Origin: Ochrobactrum sp. RH2CCR150
GTDB taxonomy: Bacteria; Pseudomonadota; Alphaproteobacteria; Rhizobiales; Rhizobiaceae
Length of the DNA: 43,230 nt
NCBI GenBank assembly: GCA_014138095.1
Contig: JACGXE010000025.1
Span: 1-43,230, forward strand
Direction: 5' to 3'
Shown here: one piece after another, positions 33,660-42,394 of the stretch
Position numbering within the stretch: position 1 is the stretch's first letter
Layout: every line of letters starts with the position of its first letter
Made by a program: the position numbers and the translations under genes
Notes under the pieces: model-generated
Seen by the model: only the letters and a program-made list of their open reading frames with translations
What the model was told of the DNA's origin: nothing
Database searches by the model: none

Positions 33660-34709
33660 ATGTCTCAAACCGCAATTTCAGTCATCGCCAAGGGCGAGCC
33701 ACTCGTTGATCACCTAGAGATCTTGATGAGTCACGACTTTACGTTCCGACTTAAGAGTCAACCTCTTGATGAGGACTATCACCCCTCAGATAATACGCGT
33801 ATCACGACCAATTTCGCCAATTTGGCCAGGGGGGACAATCGCCAGGAAAATCTCCGTAACGCCTTGAAGATGATTGACAATCGCTTCAACGCGCTAGCCC
33901 ATTGGGACAACCCAAAAGGTGATCGCTATTCCGTTGAACTCAAAATCATTTCGGTTGAACTCAATATCGATGCTGAAGAGAACGAAGACGCTTTTCCGTT
34001 GATCGAAATACTGAAAACGGAAATCGTTGATCATAAGACAAATGAACGCATAAAAGGCATTGTGGGGAACAATTTCTCCTCATATGTTCGAGATTATGAC
34101 TTCAGCGTCGTGTTGCCAGAACATAATAAGGGTCGTCAGGCATTCACCACGCCCGAGAATTTTGGTGACCTGCATGGAAACCTGTTCAAATGCTTCCTGA
34201 ACTCGGATGTTTATACAGAACATTTCCATAAGGCGCCGGTCATTTGCCTGAGTGCTTCTAGCAGTAAGACATATCTTCGAACTGGAAATCAGCATCCGGT
34301 GTTGGGTGTTGAATACCGGCAGGATGAATTGTCTGCGACAGACCTGTACTTCAAGAAAATGGGATTGCAGGTTCGCTTCTTCATGCCTCCGAATAGCGTT
34401 GCGCCGTTAGCGTTTTATTTTCTCGGTGACTTGCTCGATGACTATACCAATCTCGAGCTCATCGGCACCATCAGCACGATGGAGACTTTTCAGAAGATCT
34501 ACCGGCCCGAGATTTACAACGCGAATTCCGCGGCAGGGGCCAGCTATCAGCCAAATCTGAAGCATCAGGATTATTCACTGACCCGTATTGTCTATGATCG
34601 AGAAGAACGGAGCCGACTGGCTGTTGAGCAGGGAAAATTTGCTGAGGAACACTTCATCAAACCATACAAGGCCATTCTTGAACAATGGTCTGCCAATCAC
34701 GCTCGTTGA
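33660..34709 (+). CDS. mesX: DUF1852 protein MesX, partner of methionine synthase MesD
   Basis: This 349-residue protein is of the DUF1852 family. It has no signal peptide or membrane segment. In other bacteria DUF1852 (named MesX) is needed for the activity of the short MetE-like enzyme MesD; that work reports a folate-independent, oxygen-requiring methionine synthesis. Here it lies 27 bases before mesD, in a tight two-gene operon under a cobalamin riboswitch. The first ATG follows a hairpin that may control translation. What MesX does chemically is not known; it could supply the methyl donor. Confidence 0.9.
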   Translation: MSQTAISVIAKGEPLVDHLEILMSHDFTFRLKSQPLDEDYHPSDNTRITTNFANLARGDNRQENLRNALKMIDNRFNALAHWDNPKGDRYSVELKIISVELNIDAEENEDAFPLIEILKTEIVDHKTNERIKGIVGNNFSSYVRDYDFSVVLPEHNKGRQAFTTPENFGDLHGNLFKCFLNSDVYTEHFHKAPVICLSASSSKTYLRTGNQHPVLGVEYRQDELSATDLYFKKMGLQVRFFMPPNSVAPLAFYFLGDLLDDYTNLELIGTISTMETFQKIYRPEIYNANSAAGASYQPNLKHQDYSLTRIVYDREERSRLAVEQGKFAEEHFIKPYKAILEQWSANHAR

Positions 34710-34736
34710 TAATCACAAAACATAAGGCTGCCCATT

Positions 34737-35765
34737 ATGAAAAGATTGTTGCCTACCTCAACCGCTGGCAGCTTGCCCAAACCCTCGTGGCTTGCTGAAC
34801 CTGAGAAACTGTGGTCGCCTTGGAAAATGCAGGGTGACGAGCTGATTGAGGGCAAAAGAGACGCCTTGCGCTTGTCCTTGGACGATCAACGACAGGCAGA
34901 TATCGATATTGTCAGTGATGGCGAACAAACGCGCCAGCATTTTGTCACGACCTTTATAGAACATCTCAGCGGCGTTGACTTTGAGAAACGCGAGACTGTC
35001 AGAATTCGCAACCGCTATGACGCAAGTGTACCGACAGTCGTTGGTGCTGTGTCTCGCCCGAAGTCGGTTTTTGTTGAAGACGCCAGGTTCTTACGCCAGC
35101 AGACCAGTCAACCGATCAAGTGGGCTCTTCCGGGGCCTATGACTATGATCGATACGCTTTATGATGCCCACTATAAGAGCCGTGAAAAGCTGGCTTGGGA
35201 GTTTGCCAAGGTTCTCAATGAAGAAGCGAGGGAACTGGAAGCCGCAGGCGTTGATATCATCCAGTTCGATGAGCCGGCATTCAACGTCTTCTTTGACGAG
35301 GTAAATGACTGGGGTGTAGCTACCCTGGAGAGGGCCATTGAAGGTCTCAAGTGCGAAACAGCTGTCCATATTTGCTATGGCTACGGCATCAAGGCCAATA
35401 CCGATTGGAAAAAGACATTGGGGTCCGAGTGGCGTCAGTATGAGGAGTCCTTCCCCAAACTGCAACAATCCAATATCGATCTCATCTCGCTGGAATGCCA
35501 CAACTCCCACGTTCCGATCGATCTTATCGAACTTCTTCGAGGCAAGAAGGTCATGGTTGGGGCCATCGATGTGGCAACACATACTGTTGAAACCGCTGAG
35601 GATGTCGCCAGTACTTTGCGAAATGCACTTAAGTTCGTCGATGCCGACAAGCTCTATCCGTGCACCAATTGCGGAATGGCTCCGCTGCCTCGGCAAATAG
35701 CGCGAGGCAAGCTGAATGCCTTGAGTGCAGGTGCGGAAATCATCAGAAGGGAACTTTCGGCCTAG
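34737..35765 (+). CDS. mesD: MesD, core-MetE-type B12-independent methionine synthase
   Basis: This 342-residue enzyme corresponds to the C-terminal catalytic barrel of MetE only; full MetE is about 750 residues with an N-terminal folate-binding half, which is absent. The zinc-site pattern is visible: His211 and Cys213 in HICYGYG, Glu253 in LECHNSH, and Cys309 in YPCTNCG. FDEPAFN near 180 matches the MetE homocysteine-site region. Paired with the DUF1852 gene, it fits the MesD family, which makes methionine from homocysteine without B12 and without polyglutamyl-methyl-folate. The cobalamin riboswitch would keep it off when the B12-dependent MetH can work. A long bidirectional hairpin follows the stop. 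Confidence 0.9.
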   Translation: MKRLLPTSTAGSLPKPSWLAEPEKLWSPWKMQGDELIEGKRDALRLSLDDQRQADIDIVSDGEQTRQHFVTTFIEHLSGVDFEKRETVRIRNRYDASVPTVVGAVSRPKSVFVEDARFLRQQTSQPIKWALPGPMTMIDTLYDAHYKSREKLAWEFAKVLNEEARELEAAGVDIIQFDEPAFNVFFDEVNDWGVATLERAIEGLKCETAVHICYGYGIKANTDWKKTLGSEWRQYEESFPKLQQSNIDLISLECHNSHVPIDLIELLRGKKVMVGAIDVATHTVETAEDVASTLRNALKFVDADKLYPCTNCGMAPLPRQIARGKLNALSAGAEIIRRELSA

Positions 35766-35803
35766 TACCGCCAGAGCTGCAAGACGCCGACATGATCATG
35801 ACG

Positions 35804-35839
35804 GACCACTGCTTCGTCGACAATAACGAAGCAGTGGTC
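35804..35839. terminator. Bidirectional terminator between mesD and prpB
   Basis: GACCACTGCTTCGT (35804-35817) pairs perfectly with ACGAAGCAGTGGTC (35826-35839), a 14-bp stem with an eight-base loop, in the gap between convergent mesD and prpB. No U-run is seen on either side, but the stem strength and position favour a shared terminator. Confidence 0.75.
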
Positions 35840-35886
35840 GTATCGATATGTCGCGCCTCGCCGCTGCGGGAAGTCGTTAAGTGCCG

Positions 35887-36807
35887 TCAGGCGGGGGCAG
35901 GTTCCGGTACAATCGTTTTCACGATGGAGGCGTCGAGGGCTTCGTAAGCTGTCAGACCGATTGTATTATAGAGTTCTGCACGCGTTTGCATGTCTCCAAG
36001 CACAGACTTTGTCGATTCTTCCACCTTGAGCGTACCGTAGAGCCGTTCTTGCGCTTTGTTGGCGATGCGCAGCGAGGAAACGGGCCAGATAATCATCCGA
36101 TATCCCATTTCTTCGAATTCGGATGCCGTAAAGAATGGCGTTTTTCCGAATTCGGTCATATTTGCCAGAAGAGGCACGCCGGGCATTCGGCGGGCAAACT
36201 CGCGAAACATATCGGCATTGGTCAGGGCTTCCGGGAAGATGGCATCCGCACCCGCTTCCAAATAGAGCTTGGCGCGCGCCACAGCGCCGTCGATACCTTC
36301 GCTTGCTGCGGCATCGGTGCGCGCGATCAGGTACAGATGGCGACGCGCTTTGGCGGCAGCGGCCACTTTTGCAGCCATATCATGCGCGTCTGCGAGTTTT
36401 TTATCGTTGAGATGGCCGCATTTCTTTGGAAGCAGCTGGTCCTCAATGTGGACAGCTCCGGCACCCGCGTCCTCGAATGTACGCACCATATGCATCACGT
36501 TGAGCGCTTCGCCGTAACCGGTGTCTCCATCGACAAGCAAAGGCAGGCCGCTTGCTCGTGCGATCTGGCGGATGAAGAAGGAAACCTCGTCCACCGTAAT
36601 CATGCCGAGGTCCGGTATTCCCATCGAAGCGGTCATGGCCGCGCCGGACAGATAAAGCCCGCTAAAGCCTGCGGCTTTGGCCTGCAGAGCCGCCATACCG
36701 TTGTGCGCGCCCGGCAGTTGTAAAATGGTTCGCTGATCCAGCAGTTTTCTGAACCGCACGCCAGCGGGCTCTGATGCCAGGTCAGAAGCAACAAGATAGG
36801 TCATCAT
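35887..36807 (-). CDS. prpB: Methylisocitrate lyase PrpB
   Basis: This 306-residue lyase splits 2-methylisocitrate into pyruvate and succinate, the last step of the methylcitrate cycle. GLYLSGAAMTASMGIPDLG, the metal-site VDGDTGYG (near 93-100), EDQLLPKKCGH with the catalytic Cys in the KKCGH loop (near 120), and ARTDA all match the isocitrate-lyase-like family. It is third in the prpD-prpC-prpB operon, six bases after prpC. An AAGGA site precedes the tandem ATGs. It lets the cell use propionyl-CoA without the B12 enzyme methylmalonyl-CoA mutase. Confidence 0.95.
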   Translation of the reverse strand: MMTYLVASDLASEPAGVRFRKLLDQRTILQLPGAHNGMAALQAKAAGFSGLYLSGAAMTASMGIPDLGMITVDEVSFFIRQIARASGLPLLVDGDTGYGEALNVMHMVRTFEDAGAGAVHIEDQLLPKKCGHLNDKKLADAHDMAAKVAAAAKARRHLYLIARTDAAASEGIDGAVARAKLYLEAGADAIFPEALTNADMFREFARRMPGVPLLANMTEFGKTPFFTASEFEEMGYRMIIWPVSSLRIANKAQERLYGTLKVEESTKSVLGDMQTRAELYNTIGLTAYEALDASIVKTIVPEPAPA

Positions 36808-36813
36808 ATTTCC

Positions 36814-37980
36814 TTAAGCAGCATGGGGTTGAGCAATAAGCGAACCGCGATGCTCGATGGGAATAAAGGCTTTGTTCTCAGGGCCAACGTAGTTTGCCGA
36901 GGGCCGGATAATCTTGTTGTCGACACGCTGTTCGATAACATGGGCGGCCCAGCCTGAGGTTCGCGCGATGACGAACAGTGGGGTGAACATGGCCGTTGGA
37001 ACACCAAGCAAATGGTACGAGACAGCACTGAACCAATCGAGATTGGCGAACATGTTTTTGGTGTCCGCCATGGTCGTTTCGATGCGGTTGGCGATGTCGT
37101 ACATGCGCGTCGAGCCTGCCTCGTTTGAAAGGCTCAGAGCAATCTTCTTGATGACTTCATTGCGTGGATCGGCAACCGTATAGACAGGATGACCGAAACC
37201 GATAATGACTTCCTTGGCTTCCACCCGACGACGAATATCCGCTTCCGCCTCATCGGCATGGCTGTATCGCTTCTGGATTTCAAAGGCCACTTCATTCGCC
37301 CCACCATGTTTTGGTCCGCGCAAGGCGCCGATAGCGCCAGCGATAGCCGAGTACATATCCGAACCTGTTCCGGCGATAGAGCGTGCCGTGAAGGTCGAGG
37401 CGTTGAATTCATGTTCCGCATATAAGATCAGCGAGACATGCATGGCCTGCACATACGAGTCCGTTGGCGATACCCCATGGAGGAGGTGCAGAAAATGCCC
37501 GCCAATCGAGTCATCATCCGTCTCGACATCGACGCGCCGACCGTTGTGCGCAAAATGATGCCAGTACAGCAACATTGAACCGAGCGACGCCAGAAGGCGG
37601 TCCGCAATATCGCGTGCGCCGGAATGATTGTGGTCCGATGCTTCTGGCAGAACGCAACCAAGCGCTGAAACGCCTGATCGCAGAACATCCATCGGATGAG
37701 TGGCTGCGGGCAATAGTTCAAGCGTGCGTTTTACGACATCAGGCAATCCACGAAGGGATTTGAGCTTTGCCTTGTAAGCGAGAAGTTCTGTGCGGGTGGG
37801 CAGATCACCATGGATGAGGAGATAAGCGATCTCTTCAAATTCGCAGGTTTCGGCCATGTCGAGAATGTCATAGCCTCGATAATGCAGATCATTGCCTGTC
37901 CGCCCGACTGTGCAAAGTGCCGTGTTTCCGGCCACAACGCCGGAAAGAGCCACAGACTTCTTGGGTTTTGGTGTAGTCAT
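36814..37980 (-). CDS. prpC: 2-Methylcitrate synthase PrpC
   Basis: This 388-residue citrate-synthase-family enzyme joins propionyl-CoA to oxaloacetate. Short length and motifs fit PrpC rather than GltA: SGVVAGNTALCTVGRTGNDLHYRGYDI at the N-terminus, HEFNASTFTARSIAGTGSDMYSAI with the catalytic His region, GPKHGGANE, and GFGHPVYTVADPRN. An active-site Asp follows in the C-terminal small domain. It is the second gene of the operon, 21 bases after prpD and directly before prpB, with a GGGAGGAA ribosome site. Confidence 0.95.
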   Translation of the reverse strand: MTTPKPKKSVALSGVVAGNTALCTVGRTGNDLHYRGYDILDMAETCEFEEIAYLLIHGDLPTRTELLAYKAKLKSLRGLPDVVKRTLELLPAATHPMDVLRSGVSALGCVLPEASDHNHSGARDIADRLLASLGSMLLYWHHFAHNGRRVDVETDDDSIGGHFLHLLHGVSPTDSYVQAMHVSLILYAEHEFNASTFTARSIAGTGSDMYSAIAGAIGALRGPKHGGANEVAFEIQKRYSHADEAEADIRRRVEAKEVIIGFGHPVYTVADPRNEVIKKIALSLSNEAGSTRMYDIANRIETTMADTKNMFANLDWFSAVSYHLLGVPTAMFTPLFVIARTSGWAAHVIEQRVDNKIIRPSANYVGPENKAFIPIEHRGSLIAQPHAA

Positions 37981-38001
37981 GTTCCATTCCTCCCGTAATG
38001 T

Positions 38002-39516
38002 TCACACTTTCCAGTCGAAGATTCCGCTCGCGGCGGGAACGCCCAGCCGATCAGGCACAACGCTGAAATTCAGGCCGTCAAGTTCATCGGGCTTCAGCGA
38101 GGTCAGCCGTTCGACGGCTGCGATGAAACGCTCCTGCTCGGAAACATCGACTATTCCGTCTGCCAGGGTCCGGAACTTGTTAATGTAGTCAGGACGTTTG
38201 AAGGGGCGCGCGCCCAACGGGTGGGCATCGGCAATCGCCAGCTCGTCCTCGATGATCGATCCGTCTTTCAAGGTTATGACGACCCGGCCACCGAAAGCCT
38301 TCTCCGCAGGGTCTGCGCTGTGATAGCGCTTTGTCCATGTGGGGTCTTCCACCGTCGCAATCTTGTGCCACAGGGCTACGGTTTCAGGTCGCTGTGCACG
38401 CTCAGGCGCATAGGATCGCTCATGGTGCCAGCCGCCATCTTCAAGCGCCACAGCAAAGATGTACATGATTGAGTGGTCAAGCGTTTCGCGGCTGGCCATC
38501 GGGTCCATTTTCTGCGGATCGTTAGCGCCAGTTCCGATCACATAATGTGTGTGATGGCTGGTATGGATGACGATGCTATCCACATTTGAAAGTTGGCCAA
38601 TTTTCGGTCCCATACGCCGCGCAAGGTCAATCAGGGCCTGACTTTGATATTCCGCCGAATGCTCCTTGGTGTAGGTGTCCAGGATGGCGCGTTTGGGCTG
38701 ACCTTTCCCCGGTAGCGGAACAGCATATTGCGCCTGAGGGCCGCTTAGCAGCCAGGCGATAAACCCGTCTTCGCCTTCCCATGCAGGTGACGGCGCGCCT
38801 TCTCCGCGCATAACGCGGTCGACCGCTTCGATGGCCATTTTCCCCGCGAATGCGGGTGCAAAGGCCTTCCAGCTGGAAATCTCGCCTTTGCGTGATTGCC
38901 TTGTTGTCGTGGTCACATGCAGCGCTTGTTGAACCGCCTGATAGATTGTCTCAGTGGGTAATCCAAGCGCTGTTCCAATGCCAGCAGCGGCCGATGGACC
39001 AAGATGGGCGATATGGTCGATCTTGTGCTCATGCAGGCATATGCCTTTGACGAGGTTGACTTGAATTTCATATCCGGTTGCAATGCCGCGAGCCAGATCG
39101 TTGCCGGAGAGACCGCAATGTTGTGCCACCGCCAGAATAGCTGGGATATTGTCGCCGGGATGTGAATAATCTGCTGCCAGAAACGTATCGTGAAAGTCAA
39201 GTTCGCGAACCGCGACGCCATTGGCCCACGCAGCCCATTCTGGCGAAACGCGCTTGTCACCTGAAAGCCCGAATACTGTCGCGCCTGGCGCGTAGGGATG
39301 AGCGATGGCCTGCGCGCGGGCGCTTGCAACCGGGCGTCGCGCCAAGGATGCCGCAGCAACAGACGCATTGTCGATAATGCGATTGCCGATCATCTCGACG
39401 ACATCGTCGTCAAGTGGCACGTTATCGGCGGCAACCGATGCGATTTTCCATGCGAGCTGGTCTTCTCGGTCCAGATGTTCGGCTGATTTGTAGGTGCGGA
39501 CGGTATGAGTATTCAC
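38002..39516 (-). CDS. prpD: 2-Methylcitrate dehydratase PrpD
   Basis: This 504-residue protein is of the MmgE/PrpD family and of normal PrpD length. It dehydrates 2-methylcitrate to 2-methyl-cis-aconitate; an aconitase encoded elsewhere would re-hydrate it. Long matches include SVAAASLARRPVASARAQA, RELDFHDTFLAADYSHPGDNIPAILAVAQ and SSWKAFAPAFAGKMAIEAV. The start is a GTG with GAGGAG eight bases upstream. It is first in the leftward prpDCB operon and divergent from its regulator gene scfR. Candidate regulator sites lie in the 181-base gap. Confidence 0.94.
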   Translation of the reverse strand: MNTHTVRTYKSAEHLDREDQLAWKIASVAADNVPLDDDVVEMIGNRIIDNASVAAASLARRPVASARAQAIAHPYAPGATVFGLSGDKRVSPEWAAWANGVAVRELDFHDTFLAADYSHPGDNIPAILAVAQHCGLSGNDLARGIATGYEIQVNLVKGICLHEHKIDHIAHLGPSAAAGIGTALGLPTETIYQAVQQALHVTTTTRQSRKGEISSWKAFAPAFAGKMAIEAVDRVMRGEGAPSPAWEGEDGFIAWLLSGPQAQYAVPLPGKGQPKRAILDTYTKEHSAEYQSQALIDLARRMGPKIGQLSNVDSIVIHTSHHTHYVIGTGANDPQKMDPMASRETLDHSIMYIFAVALEDGGWHHERSYAPERAQRPETVALWHKIATVEDPTWTKRYHSADPAEKAFGGRVVITLKDGSIIEDELAIADAHPLGARPFKRPDYINKFRTLADGIVDVSEQERFIAAVERLTSLKPDELDGLNFSVVPDRLGVPAASGIFDWKV

Positions 39517-39562
39517 GAATGCATCTCCTCAAGTGCACATCGCGCCAGTTCGAGATTGGCGC

Positions 39563-39587
39563 TTGCGAATTTCGCAATAATTCGCAA
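39563..39587. promoter_or_regulatory. Inverted TTGCGAA sites between prpD and scfR
   Basis: TTGCGAA (39563-39569) and TTCGCAA (39571-39577) form a palindrome, and another TTCGCAA follows at 39581-39587. The cluster sits about 47 bases before the prpD start and resembles the TTTGCAAA-type ScfR half-sites nearby. It is a good candidate for prpDCB control. Confidence 0.55.
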
Positions 39588-39653
39588 TATCCACTTATCG
39601 GTAACTCGGTAAATGACTGAAATTGTGTAGTTTTGTGAAGCGAAATCGGTGAA

Positions 39654-39670
39654 TTTGCAAAGTTTGCAAA
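39654..39670. promoter_or_regulatory. Tandem TTTGCAAA sites before scfR
   Basis: Two perfect TTTGCAAA palindromes at 39654-39661 and 39663-39670 are separated by one base. From memory, ScfR regulators such as PccR of Rhodobacter bind paired TTTGCAAA elements. Here they lie 28 bases before the scfR start codon and suggest autoregulation. Confidence 0.7.
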
Positions 39671-39697
39671 GTCATCAATTGTTGGTTGGAGGAGCTG

Positions 39698-41119
39698 ATG
39701 AAAAAACCGTTTGTGGGCGCGCGGCTGAAAAGACTGCGCGAGGAACGTCAGCTGACCCAGCAGGCGCTGGCAAATGCACTTGGGATTTCTCTCAGCTACT
39801 TCAACCAGATCGAAAACAACCAGCGTCCGATCACGGTTCAGGTTGTGTTGCGCATGAACGCAGCGTTTGGTGTTGATGTTCAGTTCTTTTCTGAAGACGA
39901 TGACGAACGCCTGATCGGTGAGCTGAAGCAGGTATTTTCAAACCCGCTGCTGGGCGAGACGGTTAGCAACAGTGAGATCAGGGAGATCGCCAGCAATATG
40001 CCTGCCGTGGGACGCTCGGTCCTCCAGCTATACAAGCAAATGCGAAAATCCATCGAGCAGTCCGAGACGCTGGCGATGCGTTTGGGTGATCCACGGCAAT
40101 TGTCGTTAGAGCAGCTTCCTTCAATGCCATATGAGGAAGTCCGCGATTATTTCTATGAAAGAAGCAATCACATTGCGAAACTCGACCGGTGTGCGGAGAA
40201 AGTTGCCGAAGAACTTGGCATGAAGATCGGTCGTTTCGATCAAGCCCTTGCGGAGCGCCTCAAAAGCCGACACGCAATCTCTGTTGAATATGGTCATTCT
40301 TTTGATCAGGAAAACGCTCTTAGGCGTTTTGATCCAATCGCGCGAACCCTGACATTATCCAACGCGCTTTCCCCCGGGCAGGGCGCGTTCCAGATGGCCA
40401 CGCAATTGTGCTTTCTGGAACAAGCGGATCTGCTCGACAGCCTTACAGGCAACGCGACATTCTCCAGTCACGAAACCGTTGCTCTCGCCCGTGTCGGTCT
40501 TGCAAATTATTTCGCGGGAGCAGTCATTCTGCCCTATGGATCATTCCTGCAATCGGCGGAACAGCTGCGCTATGATATTGATTTGCTGGGACAGCAGTTT
40601 GGCGTGGGTTTTGAAACCATTTGCCACCGACTGAGCACCTTGCAGCGACCCGGTGCAAATGGAGTGCCGTTCTTTTTCGTGCGCGTCGACAGAGCTGGTA
40701 ATATTTCCAAACGTCAGTCTGCAACAGATTTCCACTTTTCCAGAATAGGCGGAACCTGTCCCCTCTGGACGGTCTACGATGCCTTCTCTTCGCCGGAGCG
40801 GATATGCACGCAGATTGCTGAAATGCCGGATGGTCGGGCTTATCTGTGGGTTGCCAGAACCGTTACACATCATCATGGCGGTTACGGCGCGCCGGATAAG
40901 ACTTTTGCCATTGGATTGGGATGCGACCTCAGGGATGCAGAACGGGTAGTCTACTCCAAGGGGCTGGCCATCGGTGATCAGAGCGCGAGAGCGATGATCG
41001 GCGCGGGATGCAAACTTTGCGAGCGCAAGGAATGCACCCAGCGTGCTTTCCCTCCGATAAGCCATGAAATGCAAATCAACGATAATGTGGCAGCAATTTC
41101 ACCTTATGCAGCCAACTGA
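39698..41119 (+). CDS. Short-chain fatty acyl-CoA regulator (ScfR/PrpR type)
   Basis: This regulator of about 473 residues senses a short-chain acyl-CoA, likely propionyl-CoA or a methylcitrate-cycle intermediate. An XRE helix-turn-helix (GARLKRLREERQLTQQALANALGISLSYFNQIENNQRPI, residues ~6-44) is followed by an IrrE/ImmA-like middle part (near 170-300, with a degenerate metal site) and a C-terminal domain ending in GAGCKLCERKECTQRAFPP, the conserved Cys-rich tail of this family. The ATG at 39698 has GGAGGAG immediately upstream; a TTG four codons earlier is in frame but less likely. It is divergent from prpDCB, which it should activate. Confidence 0.92.
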   Translation: MKKPFVGARLKRLREERQLTQQALANALGISLSYFNQIENNQRPITVQVVLRMNAAFGVDVQFFSEDDDERLIGELKQVFSNPLLGETVSNSEIREIASNMPAVGRSVLQLYKQMRKSIEQSETLAMRLGDPRQLSLEQLPSMPYEEVRDYFYERSNHIAKLDRCAEKVAEELGMKIGRFDQALAERLKSRHAISVEYGHSFDQENALRRFDPIARTLTLSNALSPGQGAFQMATQLCFLEQADLLDSLTGNATFSSHETVALARVGLANYFAGAVILPYGSFLQSAEQLRYDIDLLGQQFGVGFETICHRLSTLQRPGANGVPFFFVRVDRAGNISKRQSATDFHFSRIGGTCPLWTVYDAFSSPERICTQIAEMPDGRAYLWVARTVTHHHGGYGAPDKTFAIGLGCDLRDAERVVYSKGLAIGDQSARAMIGAGCKLCERKECTQRAFPPISHEMQINDNVAAISPYAAN

Positions 41120-41302
41120 CAAGAAGGGAATCTGCAACCCTATTCAGTTAATCAACGGCCTCCCAGCCTCCTGAACGCGGGACGAGTGTTTTCCTTGACC
41201 TGCCACATTGGTTCGATATCAATTAAACACATACACGTTCATGCGGATTCTAAAAAATCGGGTCTGAATTGACAGCGGAGTGACGGACAAGTTGATTAGA
41301 CG

Positions 41303-42394
41303 ATGAAGATCGCCTTCTATTCTCCATTAAAGTCTCCTTATCATCCGGTCCCTTCCGGAGACCGGCTTATGGCGAGACTGTTGATTGCAGCATTGGGGCG
41401 TAGCGGCCATGAGGTGGAAGTCGTATCAGAATTCCGCAGCTTCCTGAAAACTCCCTCGACCGAAGCATTTGCTACACTCGAAGTGCAGGCTGAACGAGAG
41501 ATTGAACGGATTTCAGCACATTGGCGACGCGATACCGTTCCGGATTTGTGGCTGACATATCATCCCTATTACAAGGCTCCCGATCTCCTCGGACCGATGC
41601 TATCAACGTTGTTCGACATACCCTATGTGACAGCAGAAGCATCCTATTCCGCGAGGCGCAACACGGGCCTCTGGACGGAGATACAGCAAAACTTGTTGAA
41701 AGCTGTTGGACAGGCCGCCGTCAACATTTGCCTGACCGAGCGTGACCGAAGGGGGCTGCTAGAGGTGGCCCCTGGCGCTCCCGTCGCGATGCTTACGCCT
41801 TTTATCGATTGCGGGAGTGTTGCCGAGGTAGTGCCCTATACCGAGCATGATCGGCTGATAGCGGTGGCGATGATGCGCAGCGGCGACAAAATGGACAGCT
41901 ACCGAATGCTGGCGGGATCGTTAGCGCAGCTCAATGATATTCCGTGGACACTCTCCATTGTGGGAGATGGTGTCTGTCGCACGGAAGTGGAAACACTGTT
42001 TGCCGGCTTCTCCCCGGGTCGAATCCAGTGGCATGGGGAAATGGAGCCGTCTCAAATCGTAGGTCTGTTTGCACAAAGCGCTCTCTATGTCTGGCCCGGA
42101 TGTGGCGAAGCCTACGGACTTGCCTATTTGGAAGCACAGGCCGCCGGATTACCGGTTGTTGCCCAGGCCATTGCCGGCGTACCGGAGGTCGTGGTCGACG
42201 GGCGTACCGGCATTCTCACATCACCGGGCGATATAGGGGCATTTGCTCGAGCGATAGGCTCGATGCTGGCGGATACCCAAACCCGCGACCGCATGTCTTC
42301 TGCGGCTCGGCAGTTTGTGCAAGACGAGCGGTCGTTGGAAGTGGCGTCCCAACGTCTTGATGAAATTCTCAAACATCACGTGGGAACCACATAA
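41303..42394 (+). CDS. Glycosyltransferase family 4
   Basis: This 363-residue retaining glycosyltransferase has the GT-B fold. The N-terminal half shows PSGDRLMARLLIAALGRSGHEVEVVSEF (acceptor side). The C-terminal half carries the EX7E motif as GEAYGLAYLEAQAAG and the nucleotide-sugar segment GVPEVVVDGRTGIL. It lacks a signal sequence, so it works at the cytoplasmic face. The stop overlaps the start of a polysaccharide deacetylase gene (TAATG), making a two-gene unit, probably for a surface glycan or glycolipid. Sugar and acceptor are unknown. Confidence 0.92.
   Translation: MKIAFYSPLKSPYHPVPSGDRLMARLLIAALGRSGHEVEVVSEFRSFLKTPSTEAFATLEVQAEREIERISAHWRRDTVPDLWLTYHPYYKAPDLLGPMLSTLFDIPYVTAEASYSARRNTGLWTEIQQNLLKAVGQAAVNICLTERDRRGLLEVAPGAPVAMLTPFIDCGSVAEVVPYTEHDRLIAVAMMRSGDKMDSYRMLAGSLAQLNDIPWTLSIVGDGVCRTEVETLFAGFSPGRIQWHGEMEPSQIVGLFAQSALYVWPGCGEAYGLAYLEAQAAGLPVVAQAIAGVPEVVVDGRTGILTSPGDIGAFARAIGSMLADTQTRDRMSSAARQFVQDERSLEVASQRLDEILKHHVGTT

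Noticed and set aside
34737..35765. Reading this gene as ordinary MetE
   Set aside because: It is 342 residues against about 750 for MetE, lacks the folate half, and is paired with a DUF1852 gene, which fits MesD better.
35881..36723. A 280-codon forward open frame
   Set aside because: It lies wholly antisense to prpB, which is unmistakable. There is no ribosome site or family match.
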